Shown here piece by piece: positions 45,561 through 57,057 of a stretch of DNA of 64,000 bases. The notes under the pieces are model-generated. The model ran no database searches. It saw nothing but the letters and a program-made list of their open reading frames with translations, and was not told where the DNA came from. The position numbers were made by a program, and so were the translations under genes. This DNA comes from Gadus chalcogrammus (taxonomy: Eukaryota > Chordata > Actinopteri > Gadiformes > Gadidae). The DNA is taken from positions 18,386,061 to 18,450,060 of the forward strand of contig NC_079419.1 in assembly GCF_026213295.1 (NCBI RefSeq). Reading direction: 5' to 3'. Each line of letters starts with the position of its first letter. Position 1 is the stretch's first letter.

Positions 45561-47385
45561 TGAAATGCCTGAAATAAATGATTGCCTAAAATGCAATTAC
45601 ATATCTTTCTCTATTTGCACTAACAACATCCCTGTGTCATGTCAAGGTAACAAACCCCCTCACATAATCATGACACACCGCACAACCCATTCAAATAACA
45701 TGGGATTATCAATAAGACATAAGTGTAAAGTGCATGATACATCACACTTCACATTTTCGAGGCATGGGAATGCAATAGGATTCCCAAAAACAATCAAACG
45801 TTACTCCTTGCATTTTAATCATCATACAAGGCAAAATGTTTTGGTAAGGATAAATAATGTTTTCTTTTTTATTTACAATAACAAATGGAGAAGGGGATAC
45901 CTCAAACCATTAAGTCCATGTGTTCTTCTGCAGGGAGCTCCAGGAAGCCCTCTCAGCAGCACTGTCCACACAGCAGATGCTTCCTGCAGGTCTGCAGGGA
46001 TCAACCAACAAAGGCTCTCTACTGACAGCGGGGATGAGGCTGATTGGTAACAGGCCGATCCATGAGCTTTGGCTGTCCGGGGTCTGCATTCTAATTGACA
46101 AAAGCGTGAGGATTATGTTGGCCCATTGGATTTGAGAAACAGCTCCCTCTTGTGGGCCACGTATGTAGTGAGGACTTAACTGTACCTTGCAGCAAAAATG
46201 TTTTTTTCAGACTTTTAAACGCAGCCCTGATGGCAATATGAGAACGCCACCTCCATGCTCCTTCATTCATAGGTCGTGGCTGGCTCTTGTCAAATCATCT
46301 GTTTAACTCTGTCAACACAATTTTAAGCATTCTATCGAACATTACATGGGTTGTTTTGTGTATAAACATTTTGAATGTCTAAATGAGTATTTGTCTGGAC
46401 AGTTTGGGTCATTTGTTTCAAAGTATTATTTTGAAGTCATGGACAATTTATAGGGTAAACCTTAATTCAAGGTATTGTTTAGAAGATCCTGTTGAAAAGT
46501 TCAAACCATTTACTACAAATATAATAAAAATCAGAGGCTAATTTAAAAACGTAATCTCTCTGCCATATATAGGCAGCCAGTATTTGTAGACCTGCAAGTT
46601 GCATCGTAGCATTGTTGGATCTGAAGGACAAGAGAAGCCAAAAGACAATGGCCGGGATTGGGGGCAGACCTCAACAAATGGGTTATATAATGCTTGAAAT
46701 ACCATCATAATGTGTTAAGATAAATGTCTGCTGTATTGTAATACATTGTCCCAGTTGTGCTTTGGTGTCTCTCATATCATTTCTTTGATTTCTAGTTTTC
46801 CTGGGATGCAGTGGCCCACGGGCCACAACCTACCTCAAGCAGAAGGGGAGTCCACTCCAATAAATGGATTTTCCATATCATTGTGCACGTAAAATGTTAA
46901 TGGTCTTCAAATATTATGAAGAGTAGTTATGATCAAGTGCAAATTATGATCCATAACACTGACATCGGACAAACACCCCATTCAGCGAATTGGAAAGGAA
47001 CTAATTATAAAGCTGTCCACTCAAGAATCAATGCATGTGTGTGATGATTGACTACCTGACTGAAGTGGCCACAGGACAGGGGATGACAATACAACATTTG
47101 TCAAAATGTTACGACCCTGTAATAGAAGTCTTTGTTGTGGAACATTTAACCTTTGACCTGGTTGTGTAAGCAATAGCATACATACATTTGAACAAATGTT
47201 TTGTTTTATTATCTGAATATATATATTTTTTGTACAAATAGATATGCCTTCCCAGGCCGCCTGAGGCCAGGGGCTTTAAGAGCTGCATGCTGCTAGACAG
47301 CCAAGGTTCCCAGACTCCTGGTGTTACATCGCTGTCCGCCAAACTAGTGGAACCTGACCAGCCATGTATTGTCGTTTCTTTTAGA
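45560..47385. other. Intergenic, no supported gene
   Basis: Only weak candidates. At about 45934-46050 an open segment after CTTCTGCAG could be an isolated exon in two frames, but neither shows a known motif or a partner exon. Confidence 0.45.
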
Positions 47386-47838
47386 TCAATTCTATTTGTA
47401 CTTAACAGATGCAATCACTCCTTCTCTCTTATCTGGACTAACCCTTAAAAGGTGCTGTAGGTACGACTTAAGGGCAATGGGACTATATGAGGGTAATTTG
47501 ATAGAAAAGCCATAGCCATAAGAAGTGTAAATATACGTTGCTATCGAGATCGATTCCAATATAAGAATACATTTTACAATTCATAGGACATTTGACATAG
47601 ACAATCTCTCTATGCAATACAGAAATAAAGATTTAAAGGGCTTTATTGACATGGGAGGCTTTCATTTACATGGTCAAAGTAAAAAAAGCAACTCTCTCCC
47701 TTACTTTCAACCATAACCATAAACAAAAATATTGATTAAATATTATTATTTGGGTAAATAAGGATTACAATTTACGATAAGGGTACATGTAAAACCATTA
47801 ATGAACATAAGTTAATACAGTATCAATGATTTTGTTGG

Positions 47839-47846
47839 TGTTTACT
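47839..47846. repeat. hAT target-site duplication, left
   Basis: TGTTTACT, repeated exactly at 50227-50234. The unduplicated form is present once at 51016-51023 in the second copy of the host segment. Confidence 0.95.
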
Positions 47847-48381
47847 CAGGGGCGTTGCTAGACCTAGAGTTTTACTGGGGCAAAGGCCCCCAACTGCCAA
47901 CATTTTTTTTTTTACGTGTGCACAATATGAAATAGATGGATACAGAAGGGTATGTACAAGCTTCAAAATCATTGTCACTGTCATATTGTAGGCTATATTA
48001 AAGCACTGGTAAAGGTAAAGACGCAAAGATGGATTCATGAGTACCGTACAATTATATTTATTTAAACACATACACATCTCAAAGATTTACAAATAAGGTA
48101 ACTGACAAATAAACAAAAAGTCTCTTTATGACCTTCACCTCTTTATCAGGAGAAGTCTACACATCTATATTTATTTAGAAGCTGTGTGGAAACAGCATAA
48201 TTTTGCCAGAACGACATGTACTAAAAAGGCAAGAAACAAGGTTTAAAACTAATAGAATTTCTGACTTAAGGTGAGGTGGCTCATTGCCACCAATCAACCT
48301 GGAAAATGTTATAGAACCATCAAAGCTCTTAAATTAAACTAAATAAGGCCATACACTACTGCATAGAGCCTTTTTTAATGA

Positions 48382-48666
48382 TTATTTTTTCACTATTAAG
48401 CTGTATCGCCGCGCCTTCATGGTGGCAAAGCGGTCAATAACGTGGCTTTGACTCACTTTGCATAGTTGCTCCTTTTCAATGGACAAAAGAGAAAGTTGGT
48501 GAAGCCTTCCTTGCCCCATGGTTGACCTAAGCCAGGTGTGGAGCCTTCTCGACACACTGAAAGATCGCTCGCAACTACAACTGTTTACAGGAATTGTGAG
48601 TGCAATGATCTGAATTATCTGTGTCAGTGTTGGGAACATTGTTGGATCCATATATGTTAAAAACAC
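48382..48666 (-). pseudogene. hAT transposase C-terminal dimerisation domain remnant
   Basis: The minus-strand frame of about 94 residues contains IPVNSCSCERSFSVSRRLHT and LRSTMGQGRLHQLSLL, the conserved hAT C-terminal dimerisation block, like that of ZMYM1/ZMYM6-type domesticated and active hAT proteins. The catalytic RNase H-like domain and the zinc-finger N-terminus are not found. It is therefore a truncated remnant of the 47847-50226 element, not a functional transposase. Confidence 0.85.
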
Positions 48667-48790
48667 CCTGTATATCCATAATTTCCTTTTTTGTGTTAAG
48701 GAAGTTTTTGTCCACTAAAACTTCCTCAAGTTTTGAAGACAGACAATTTTTCATTCATTATTCATTTTCCGCTTGTGTGCGTGCACGCAT

Positions 48791-48942
<152 letters not shown>

Positions 48943-49451
48943 ATAAAACTACAGGCTACAGACGCTCAGTATTGAAAAACTGGTGCTAATTATGTGGGCA
49001 ACATTCTTTAACAGCAATCAAGTTGTCATTGTTTGTGTCAAACAAGTTGTGAATTTGTTGTAACGTTAAAAAAGGAGATGACTTACTCTGGGCTGTTTCC
49101 AGCTCCCGTGGTTTCCAACGAAACATGATCAACAAAAAAACAAGGAATTGAAAGCTACTTACAATATGCCTAGGTTACATTAATTTCCCCTGATGGCAGC
49201 AATGTTCCACTTTCAGCTGGAATTCACGGTAGGCCTACATCAAAACCACGTGTCTTCTTTAGATTTCAGTTCCCTTTATTTATTCACACAGTTCAGCAGC
49301 GGCATTTATTCAGAATCAGAGCCCAAATTAAAGCTGCATTACCCAGCAGAAAAATAGATGCACTATAAATGGTTTTGTAGGCCTATAGCAGTCACGAACA
49401 TGAGCATAGTTGTGGAAATGCTGGTGTTAGAAAACAAAGTTGACGAGAATT

Positions 49452-49735
49452 AAAGTGCTGCAAATCTAGCATTAAAGGTTAATTTAAGAAGCTTCTCACC
49501 AGTCATTTGTCGCCTGGTCGCAGTGTCAAGTTTTTTTAAAGTAGTTCACTAGTCGTAGCGTGCAAATAAATTGCAGTGTCAGAATTCTGAGAATTTTGTC
49601 AGCATTCAGATTTCTCAGAATTCTCTTACACTGCAAATTAAAGCGCTACTACTAGCAAACTAGTTTCAGCGTGACTGGAGAGAACTTCCTTAAATTAACC
49701 TTTAATGCTAGATTTGCATCAACGCTATTGTGTGA
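49452..49735. repeat. Long imperfect inverted repeat (foldback) inside the hAT
   Basis: The segment starting AGTGCTGCAAATCTAGC at 49453 matches, in reverse complement, the segment ending GCTAGATTTGCATCAACGCT at 49735. Complementarity continues inward (AATTTAAG / CTTAAATT, TTGCAGTGT / ACACTGCAA, AGAATTCTGAGAA / TTCTCAGAATTCT) to a small central loop near 49600. RNA across it would form a ~140-bp stem. Confidence 0.85.
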
Positions 49736-50562
49736 ATTAGTATGGTTCTCTTTCATGGAAGCCGGAAGTGGGAGATTCCTTATTTTTTTTACCATTATTG
49801 TTTTATTAACAAATTTCTCCTACAGGGGATTGATAAAGTTCTATCTAGACTATTGAACAGAAAGAAACACTTGGTCATACTTTACACACTTTACCACTGA
49901 AACATTCAGAAGAGTCACGTGGACGAATCCGTAAATAACTGATTTTTTTCATTGGTTGTTGCGTTAAATCTTACCCAGATACAATAGGGCTATTTTCTGA
50001 TTGGCTTTTATGTAGCCCCTTTCGTTTTTTGATTGGCTGGTAAGAGGCAGGCTCGACTGAAGACTCCCGAGGCAGCAGGAGATGTACTTGATGAATCCTG
50101 TCGATTCCATAGCGAGTGCGGCGCTTCTGCAGATTAATTTAATAATGATCAATGGAATTTTACTGGGGCACTGGAGACTTTTACTGGGGCACGTGCCCCA
50201 GTAAAAAGGGGCTGACGACGCCTCTGTGTTTACTAATGGCGGTACGGGTTATGTTGTTACTGGTATGAGGGCCGGGGTCGCCCTCTTCCGGCGGACTATA
50301 GCGCTGCCTGGTGGCGTCGTCGCACACTGCTGTTTCAGCGGCTCCAGTGAGGCTGCTCAGCGGCTGGAGACCTAGGCTGAGGTTCCTGGAGCCGGGGAAA
50401 AACATGATACTATCATCAAACACATGCATTCCAGATGGGTGCGGAGTGGATTCATTACTTATTATGTCCAAAGTAGGCTATACTTATTTTTCTCACTCAT
50501 AAAAACTGGGTCACCCGTAAAATAGGCCAAAACAAAGCCACCTCTCACAGGTCTTAACATTT

Positions 50563-51351
50563 TCAATTCTATTTGTACTTAACAGATGCAATCACTCCTT
50601 CTCTCTTATCTGGACTAACCCTTAAAAGGTGCTGTAGGTACGACTTAAGGGCAATGGGACTATATGAGGGTAATTTGATAGAAAAGCCATAGCCATAAGA
50701 AGTGTAAATATACGTTGCTATCGAGATCGATTCCAATATAAGAATACATTTTACAATTCATAGGACATTTGACATAGACAATCTCTCTATGCAATACAGA
50801 AATAAAGATTTAAAGGCCTTTATTGACATGGGAGGCTTTCATTTACATGGTCAAAGTAAAAAAAGCAACTCTCTCCCTTACTTTCAACCATAACCATAAA
50901 CAAAAATATTGATTAAATATTATTATTTGGGTAAATAAGGATTACAATTTACGATAAGGGTACATGTAAAACCATTAATGAACATAAGTTAATACAGTAT
51001 CAATGATTTTGTTGGTGTTTACTAATGGCGGTACGGGTTACGTTGTTACTGGTATGAGGGCCGGGGTCGCCCTCTTCCGGCGGACTATAGCGCTGCCTGG
51101 TGGCGTCGTCGCACACTGCTGTTTCAGCGGCTCCAGTGAGGCTGCGCAGCGGCTGAAGACCTAGGCTGAGGTTCCTGGAGCCGGGGAAAAACATGATACT
51201 ATCATCAAACACATGCATTCCAGATGGGTGCGGAGTGGATTCATTACTTATTATGTCCAAAGTAGGCTATACTTATTTTTCTCGCTCATAAAAACTGGGT
51301 CACCCGTAAAATAGGCCAAAACAAAGCCACCTCTCACAGGTCTTAACATTT
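50563..51351. repeat. 789-bp tandem duplication, copy 2, intact
   Basis: Directly follows copy 1 and preserves the empty hAT target site (TGTTTACT once, 51016-51023). The minus-strand open frame across the right third stays open in both copies with two amino-acid changes, but it has no ATG at its start and no family motif. Confidence 0.93.
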
Positions 51352-53100
51352 TGAGGCATGCCATATATAACATGCCAAATTAACTTAGAATCAGCTTCAG
51401 AAGTGACAGATGCATCACCAAATGTTTGTATCAGTTGAATGCCATAAAGTGAACTCAACAGAACAAGGAAAGGAGTATGTGAAAGAGTTAACTTGAATCG
51501 ATGCAGGTCTACATGATCACGTGATTATCGTTTAAATCAAGGTCAGAACACAACCTTGAAGAAAGCTCGTCCTTCAGACTTTGTAGCTTGCGTTCCTCCC
51601 TTTCATTGTAGGGCTAATGCATGATCACCAAGTACAACCTACAATTGTAGAATGTCAAAATTAGATGATTCATTTGAAGGATAGGAAAGTTATTGATTTT
51701 TGCTTGAATATGTTAATTTGTCATTGTCCCTGATTCAAAGAGCATCTGTTATCAGGCCGTAAACCAACAGACCGAGCCAACAATAGGCCATTGGACATAA
51801 GCATCCGTCTTGGACAAGTGACTTAAATCGCCCAAAAAATAATAAATTGCATAACTGAATATTGTGTTGTTCTCAGCATGGAAAAGGAACACAGAGCCGA
51901 AAGAAAAAAGTTAACCGGCCATGTTTCAAACTTTTGAGCACTAAAGTAAGCCCAGCTTTGGCCTGTGAGTGAGTGGCACTAAAGATTTCAAATCGGCCCC
52001 CAAATTGATATGAGGGTGACTTTCTTGCAGGTTTGAAAGGTTTGGTTTCAGGTCCTATACTGCCACCTGCTGCCAAACCTTAACCTTGTAATGCGTAGTA
52101 GTTTAGGCAATCAGATATTTTATGATGATTGAATGTGGAAATGTTGAATGTTATACTGTGCAATGTTCATATGCACATGCATATGAACGCATGCATTCAT
52201 ATGTGTGATTCACTAATGTCCAACTCAGGTTGGTTTAATCCTCACACGGTCTGACGGTCACATCACACCTGCTGCAATTTTCAGCATCAGTATATTATGC
52301 ATACGCAATAATGCAAAGCATCAGTGTTTTGTGATATTTTTGTTTCAAGATCTGGGGTATCCTGTAGGCAGGCTTTGTATTAAAACACACACAAATTACT
52401 GTGAGGTCACAATGCGCTCAATGATAGGTTCGGGAAGCTGGACTCGTCATAATGTCTCATGTCAATCAAGTATCTGCTCAAGTTCTAAAGTTTTCATTCG
52501 CCCTTCGACGCCAAGTAGAGGTAGGTCATGAACTATAGATCTAAGTAATAAGTAGTCCCATTTTATGTCAATGCTATTATAAATCCGTCCATGGCACATT
52601 AATACATATCAATTATATATTTATCGAAGTGTAAAAGATAAATCTACCGCATTTTGCTCGATTGAAATAAGGTTACCGTGCTCGGGGCGTCGTGGACCTC
52701 GGGCCCGCCACGGCCTCTCTCACCTCACTCTCCAAACACCAAAGGGCCCTTGCCCCCCTCCTCGAAAAGTTTAATGTAATTTTAGAAAGTCATCTAACTA
52801 GTCGATAACGCTAACAATTATGTATGTTATTGCAAATGTTTTTTCACGGTGAGAACACCGATCGATTAAGCGGTAATCGTCGTAACCTTCTGTCACCATA
52901 TCCGTAAAGCCGAAAACCATAACCGTAATACCGCATGAATATAGGCCTACAGATCGGTACATTTGTGGAACGTTTGTGCTGCATGTATTCACGCCATCGA
53001 ACTTAATGAGGGTCATATCTGAAGCAATGCTGCTGCTGGAGATGTTAACGACTGCATTAGCTCACTCTCTTACTAGCTAGTGGCTACTGACGTTTATGTA
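51352..53100. other. Intergenic, no feature seen
   Basis: AT-rich, no convincing exon. The open frames at 51873-52076, 52331-52531 and 52798-53016 lack motifs and splice partners. Confidence 0.5.
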
Positions 53101-53144
53101 TAAATTATGTTAGTATTCGGCTCGGTGTGCGCTGTACACAGTCG

Positions 53145-53275
53145 TGGTTGGTTCAACTTTTCAGCGTTGAACCATGATTTTTACCGAATAATTCAGTGTC
53201 TTTATCGACTTCCAATGCAAGCAATGTTGTTGTAAACGTAATGAGACACTGTGACAGGAGCGTACAGTACAACTC
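53145..53275. repeat. Diverged ~190-bp direct repeat, copy 1 (interrupted by LINE)
   Basis: 53145-53275, continued at 56657-56712 beyond the LINE, matches 56752-56938. Landmarks are TCGTGGTTGGTTCAAC, CAGCGTTGAACC and, after the LINE, CGTTTTATTCTCTTTTCAC. Around ten differences are visible, so this duplication is older than the one at 47386-51351. Confidence 0.85.
53264..53275. repeat. LINE target-site duplication, left
   Basis: ACAGTACAACTC, repeated exactly at 56645-56656 on the other side of the LINE. Confidence 0.93.
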
Positions 53276-53302
53276 CTCATCCTCATCCTCATCGTCATCC
53301 GC

Positions 53303-55429
53303 TTATCCGGGGTCGGGTCGCGGGGGGAGCAGCTCAAGCAGGGGGCCCCAGACTTCCCTTTCCCGGGCCACATTGACCAGCTCTGACGGGGGGATCCCGA
53401 GGCGTTCCCAGGCCAGTGTTGAGATATAATCTCTCCACCTAGTCCTGGGTCTTCCCCGAGGTCTCCTCCCCACTGGACGTGCCTGAAACACCTCCCAAGG
53501 AAGGCGCCCAGTGGGCATCCTTACCAGATGCCCGAACCACCTCAGCTGACTCCTTTCTAAGTAAAGGAGCAGCGGCTCTAATCCGAGTTCCTCACGGATG
53601 GCTGAGCTTCTCACCCTATCCCTAAGGGAGACGCCAGCCACCCTTCTGAGAAAACTCATCTCGGCCGCTTGTACCCGCGATCTCGTCCTTTCGGTCATCA
53701 CCCAGCCCTCATGACCATAGGTGAGGATAGGAACGAAGATCGACCGGTAGATCGAGAGCTTTGCCTTGCGGCTCAGCTCTCTTTTCGTTACAACGGTGCG
53801 GTAAAGCGAACGCAATACCGCCCCCGCTGCTCCGATTCTCCGGCCAATCTCACGCTCCATAGTACCCTCACTCGCGAACAAGACCCCGAGGTACTTGAAC
53901 TCCTTCACTTGGGCTAAGGACTCATTTCCTACCCGGAGTAAGCAATCCACCGGTTTCCTGCTAAGAGTCATGGCCTCAGATTTAGCGGTGCTGATCCTCA
54001 TCCCAGCCGCTTCACACTCGGCCGCCAGCCGATCCAGTGAGTGCTGAAGGTCACAGGCCGATGATCCAATGAGGACCACATCATCTGCAAAAAGCAGTGA
54101 CGAGATCCTCAGACCACCGAACTGCAACCCCTCCCCACCACGACTACGCCTCGATATCCTGTCCATGTATATCACAAACAGGATTGGTGACAAGGCGCAG
54201 CCCTGGCGGAGACCAGCACCCACTGAGAACGAAACTGACTGGCTGCCGAGAACACGAACACAGCTCTCGCTTTGGGAGTACAAAGATTGGATGGCCCTGA
54301 GGATAGACCCCCTTACCCCATACTCCCGCAGCACCTCCCACAGTTTCTCCCGGGGGACCCGGTCATACGCCTTCTCCAGATCCACAAAACACATGTAGAC
54401 CGGATGGGCATACTCCCAGGCCCCCTCCAGGATCCTTGCGAGAGTGAAGAGCTGGTCCGTAGTTCCACGTCCGGGGCGAAAACCGCATTGTTCCTCTTCA
54501 ATCTGAGGTTCGACGATCGGCCGAACCCTCCTTTCCAGCACCTTGGAGTAGACTTTACCAGGGAGGCTGAGAAGTGTGATACCCCGGTAATTGGCACACA
54601 CTCTCTGGTCCCCCTTTTTGAACAGGGGAACCACCACCCCGGTTTGCCACTCCTTTGGCACTGTACCCGACTCCCACGCGATGTTGAATAGGCGTGTCAA
54701 CCATGACAGCCCCTCAACACCCAGAGCCTTTAGCATTTCTGGCTGGATCTCATCAATCCCTGGGGCTTTGCCACTGCGGAGATGTTTGACTACCTCAGTG
54801 ACCTCCACCAGGGAAATTGACGACGAAACACCATCAACCTCGAGCTCTGCCTCCAACATAGAGGGCGTGTTATTCGGATTCAGGAGTTCCTCAAAGTGTT
54901 CCTTCCAACGTCCGACGACCTCCTCAGTTGAGGTCAACAGAGTCCCATCCTTACTGTACACAGCTTGGATGGTTCCCCGTTTCCCCCTCCTGAGGTGCCG
55001 GATAGTCTTCCAGAAACACTTTGGTGCCGACCGAAAGTCCTTCTCCATGGCCTCTCCGAACTTCTCCCACACCCGCTGCTTAGCCTCCGACACGGCAGCC
55101 GCTGCAGCCCTTCGAGCCTGTCGGTACCCTGCAACCGAGTCAGGAGTCCTCCAGGATATCATATCCCGGAAGGCCTCCTTCTTCAGTCGGACGGCTTCCC
55201 TGACCACCGGTGTCCACCACGGTGTCCGAGGGTTACCGCCCCTTGAGGAGCCTAAGACCCTGAGGCCACAGCTAGCCACCGCAGCTTCAGCAATGGAGGC
55301 TTTGAACACCGCCCACTCCGGCTCAATGCCCCCAACCTCCACAGGAATGCCAGAAAAGCTCCGCCGGAGGTGTGAGTTGAAGATACCTAGGACGGGGGCC
55401 TCCTCCAGACGTTCCCAGTTCACCCGCAC
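53303..55429 (-). CDS. LINE reverse transcriptase region
   Basis: An open frame of about 708 residues. Motifs in order: GKAPGIDEIQPEML and NYRGITLLSLPGKVYSKVLE (RT blocks 0-2), QCGFRPGRGTTDQLF, MCFVDLEKAYDRVP (block A with the first catalytic Asp), GLRQGCALSPILF (block B), LLFADDVVLIG (block C, the FADD catalytic site) and KYLGVLFASEG (block D/E). A conserved tail follows (ERSQLRWFGHLVRM, GRPRTRWRDYIS). All catalytic residues appear intact. The first codon of the frame is not ATG; translation would have to continue from the upstream endonuclease frame, which is offset by one base here. It ends within 30 bp of the element's 3' end. Confidence 0.9.
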   Translation of the reverse strand: MRVNWERLEEAPVLGIFNSHLRRSFSGIPVEVGGIEPEWAVFKASIAEAAVASCGLRVLGSSRGGNPRTPWWTPVVREAVRLKKEAFRDMISWRTPDSVAGYRQARRAAAAAVSEAKQRVWEKFGEAMEKDFRSAPKCFWKTIRHLRRGKRGTIQAVYSKDGTLLTSTEEVVGRWKEHFEELLNPNNTPSMLEAELEVDGVSSSISLVEVTEVVKHLRSGKAPGIDEIQPEMLKALGVEGLSWLTRLFNIAWESGTVPKEWQTGVVVPLFKKGDQRVCANYRGITLLSLPGKVYSKVLERRVRPIVEPQIEEEQCGFRPGRGTTDQLFTLARILEGAWEYAHPVYMCFVDLEKAYDRVPREKLWEVLREYGVRGSILRAIQSLYSQSESCVRVLGSQSVSFSVGAGLRQGCALSPILFVIYMDRISRRSRGGEGLQFGGLRISSLLFADDVVLIGSSACDLQHSLDRLAAECEAAGMRISTAKSEAMTLSRKPVDCLLRVGNESLAQVKEFKYLGVLFASEGTMEREIGRRIGAAGAVLRSLYRTVVTKRELSRKAKLSIYRSIFVPILTYGHEGWVMTERTRSRVQAAEMSFLRRVAGVSLRDRVRSSAIREELGLEPLLLYLERSQLRWFGHLVRMPTGRLPWEVFQARPVGRRPRGRPRTRWRDYISTLAWERLGIPPSELVNVAREREVWGPLLELLPPRPDPG

Positions 55430-55451
55430 TACTCGTTTGGGCTTACCAGGT

Positions 55452-56504
55452 CTATCCGGAAAATTTCCCCCATTCCCTGATCCAACTCACAACCAGATGG
55501 TGGTCGGTTGACAGTTCCGCCCCTCTCTTTACCCGAGTGTCCAAAACATGCGGCCTCAGATCAGATGACACGATCACGAAATCGATCATCGATCTTCGGC
55601 CTAGGGTACTCTGGTACCAGGTACACTTATGAGCACCCTTATGTTCGAACATGGTGTTTGTTATGGATAATCCATGACTAGCACAGAAGTCCAATAACAA
55701 ACGACCGCTCGGGTTTAGATCAGGGAGGCCGTTCCTCCCCACCACGCCTCTCCAGGTGTCTCCATCGTTGCCCACGTGGGCGTTGAAGTCTCCCAGCAGA
55801 ACTACGGAGTCCCCAACTGGAGCCCCATACAGGACTCCATTCAGGGTCTCCAAGAAGGCCGAGTACTCTGAGCTGCTGTTTGGTGCATACGCACAAACAA
55901 CAGTCAGAGTTTTCCCCCCTACAACCCTTAGGCGCAGGGAGGCGACCCTCTCGTCTACCGGGGTAAACTCCAACACCGCGGCGCTCAGCCGGGGATTTAT
56001 GAGTATCCCCACACCCGCCCGGCGCCTCACGCCCTCGGCAACTCCGGAGAAGAATAGAGTCCAACCCTTATCCAGGAGTACGGTACCAGAGCTGAGACTG
56101 TGCGTGGAGGTAAGCCCCACCAGATCTAACTGATAGCGCTCCACCTCCCTCACAAGCTCCGGTTCCTTTCCCCACAGCGAGGTGACGTTCCACGTCCCCA
56201 GAGCCAGCTTCTGCCGCCCGGGTCTGGTCCGTCGAGACCCCTGACCTTCGCTGCCACCCATGTGGCTGCGCACCCGACCCCAACGGGTCTTCCCACAGGT
56301 GGTGGGCCCATGGGATGAAGAGAGGGGGGGTGCCACGTTGTTTGTTCGGGCTGTGCCCGACCGGGCTCCGTGGCAAACCCGGCCACCAGGCGCTCGCCAT
56401 CGAGCCCTCCGTCTGGGCCTAGCTCCAGACGGGGGCCCCGGGCTTCCTCCGGGCCGGGTCACATCTCCTCTTTTTTTGTTCTTCATTGGAGTTTTTTGAA
56501 CCAT
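55452..56504 (-). CDS. LINE apurinic/apyrimidinic-type endonuclease
   Basis: A frame of 350 residues starting at an ATG ([11 protein letters not shown]). The N-terminal ~95 residues are basic and low-complexity. Then comes an exonuclease-endonuclease-phosphatase fold: [43 protein letters not shown] (catalytic Asp/Asn), [10 protein letters not shown] and STDHHLVVS (catalytic Asp-His). It nicks target DNA for target-primed reverse transcription. The frame stops directly after KFSG because of a single-base offset relative to the RT frame; otherwise it looks undamaged. Confidence 0.88.
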   Translation of the reverse strand: MVQKTPMKNKKRGDVTRPGGSPGPPSGARPRRRARWRAPGGRVCHGARSGTARTNNVAPPLSSSHGPTTCGKTRWGRVRSHMGGSEGQGSRRTRPGRQKLALGTWNVTSLWGKEPELVREVERYQLDLVGLTSTHSLSSGTVLLDKGWTLFFSGVAEGVRRRAGVGILINPRLSAAVLEFTPVDERVASLRLRVVGGKTLTVVCAYAPNSSSEYSAFLETLNGVLYGAPVGDSVVLLGDFNAHVGNDGDTWRGVVGRNGLPDLNPSGRLLLDFCASHGLSITNTMFEHKGAHKCTWYQSTLGRRSMIDFVIVSSDLRPHVLDTRVKRGAELSTDHHLVVSWIREWGKFSG

Positions 56505-56644
56505 TCTTAGTCTGGCCCCTCACCTGAGACCACTCTGCCATGAGAGACCCTACCAGGAGCACAAGGCTCCAGACAACACAGCTCTCAGGTTCACAGGGAC
56601 ACGCAAACCTCTCCACCACGATAAGGTGACGGTTCCAGGAGAGG

Positions 56645-56656
56645 ACAGTACAACTC
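56645..56656. repeat. LINE target-site duplication, right
   Basis: ACAGTACAACTC, identical to 53264-53275. Confidence 0.93.
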
Positions 56657-56751
56657 ATGCCGTTTTATTCTCTTTTCACAAATTTTTCTCACACTCTTAA
56701 TTTCTTGTACCAGAATTCAAAATTGACACGCGTGGTTGGTAGGCTACACAC

Positions 56752-56938
56752 TCGTGGTTGGTTCAACTTTTCAGCGTTGAACCGTGATTTTTACCGAATT
56801 ATTCAGTGTCTTCATCGACTTCCAATGCAAGTAATGTTGTTGTAAACTTAATGAGACACCGTGATAGGAGCGTATAACTCATGACGTTTTATTCTCTTTT
56901 CACAAAATTTTCTCACACACTTTATTTCTTGTACCAGT
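56752..56938. repeat. Diverged ~190-bp direct repeat, copy 2
   Basis: Matches the LINE-interrupted copy (53145-53275 plus 56657-56712). It lies 120 bp upstream of the first exon of the unrecognised gene, so the duplicated segment may be part of its promoter or 5' UTR. Confidence 0.85.
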
Positions 56939-57057
56939 CAGAGTATGCTTCAGACCCAAGCAGTGGTCCAATCTATGTCTGTGGTAAAGACTAATTAAAT
57001 AATAAATTGAATATGTTTCATTACAGAGACTCATAGAGAGATTATCGAACAGCGACG

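Larger units (their letters stand above)
53276..56644 (-). mobile_element. Full-length RTE-type LINE (Rex3/Expander-like)
   Basis: A 3369-bp non-LTR retrotransposon on the minus strand, bounded by a 12-bp target duplication. From its 5' end (56644): a ~140-bp leader, endonuclease frame 56504-55452, reverse-transcriptase frame 55429-53303, and a tail of GATGAG-type repeats ending at 53276, with almost no 3' UTR. The short GATG-type tail and single apurinic-endonuclease plus RT layout are typical of fish RTE elements such as Rex3. The exact family name is from memory. The two frames are offset by one base (see the findings), so this copy does not encode one continuous polyprotein. Confidence 0.88.

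Noticed and set aside
45565..46050. 161-residue frame and possible exon at 45934-46050
   Set aside because: Two frames are open after the acceptor-like CTGCAG, neither has a motif, and no partner exon was found.
50181..51260. Repeated frame (contains SGMHVFDDSIMFFPG) in both copies of the 789-bp duplication as a possible new gene
   Set aside because: Its first codon is TTG, not ATG, no good splice donor follows, and staying open in two nearly identical recent copies is not evidence of selection.
54591..55511. 306-residue plus-strand frame across the LINE
   Set aside because: It lies antisense to the well-supported reverse-transcriptase frame and has no recognisable motif; long antisense frames are common opposite GC-rich coding sequence.
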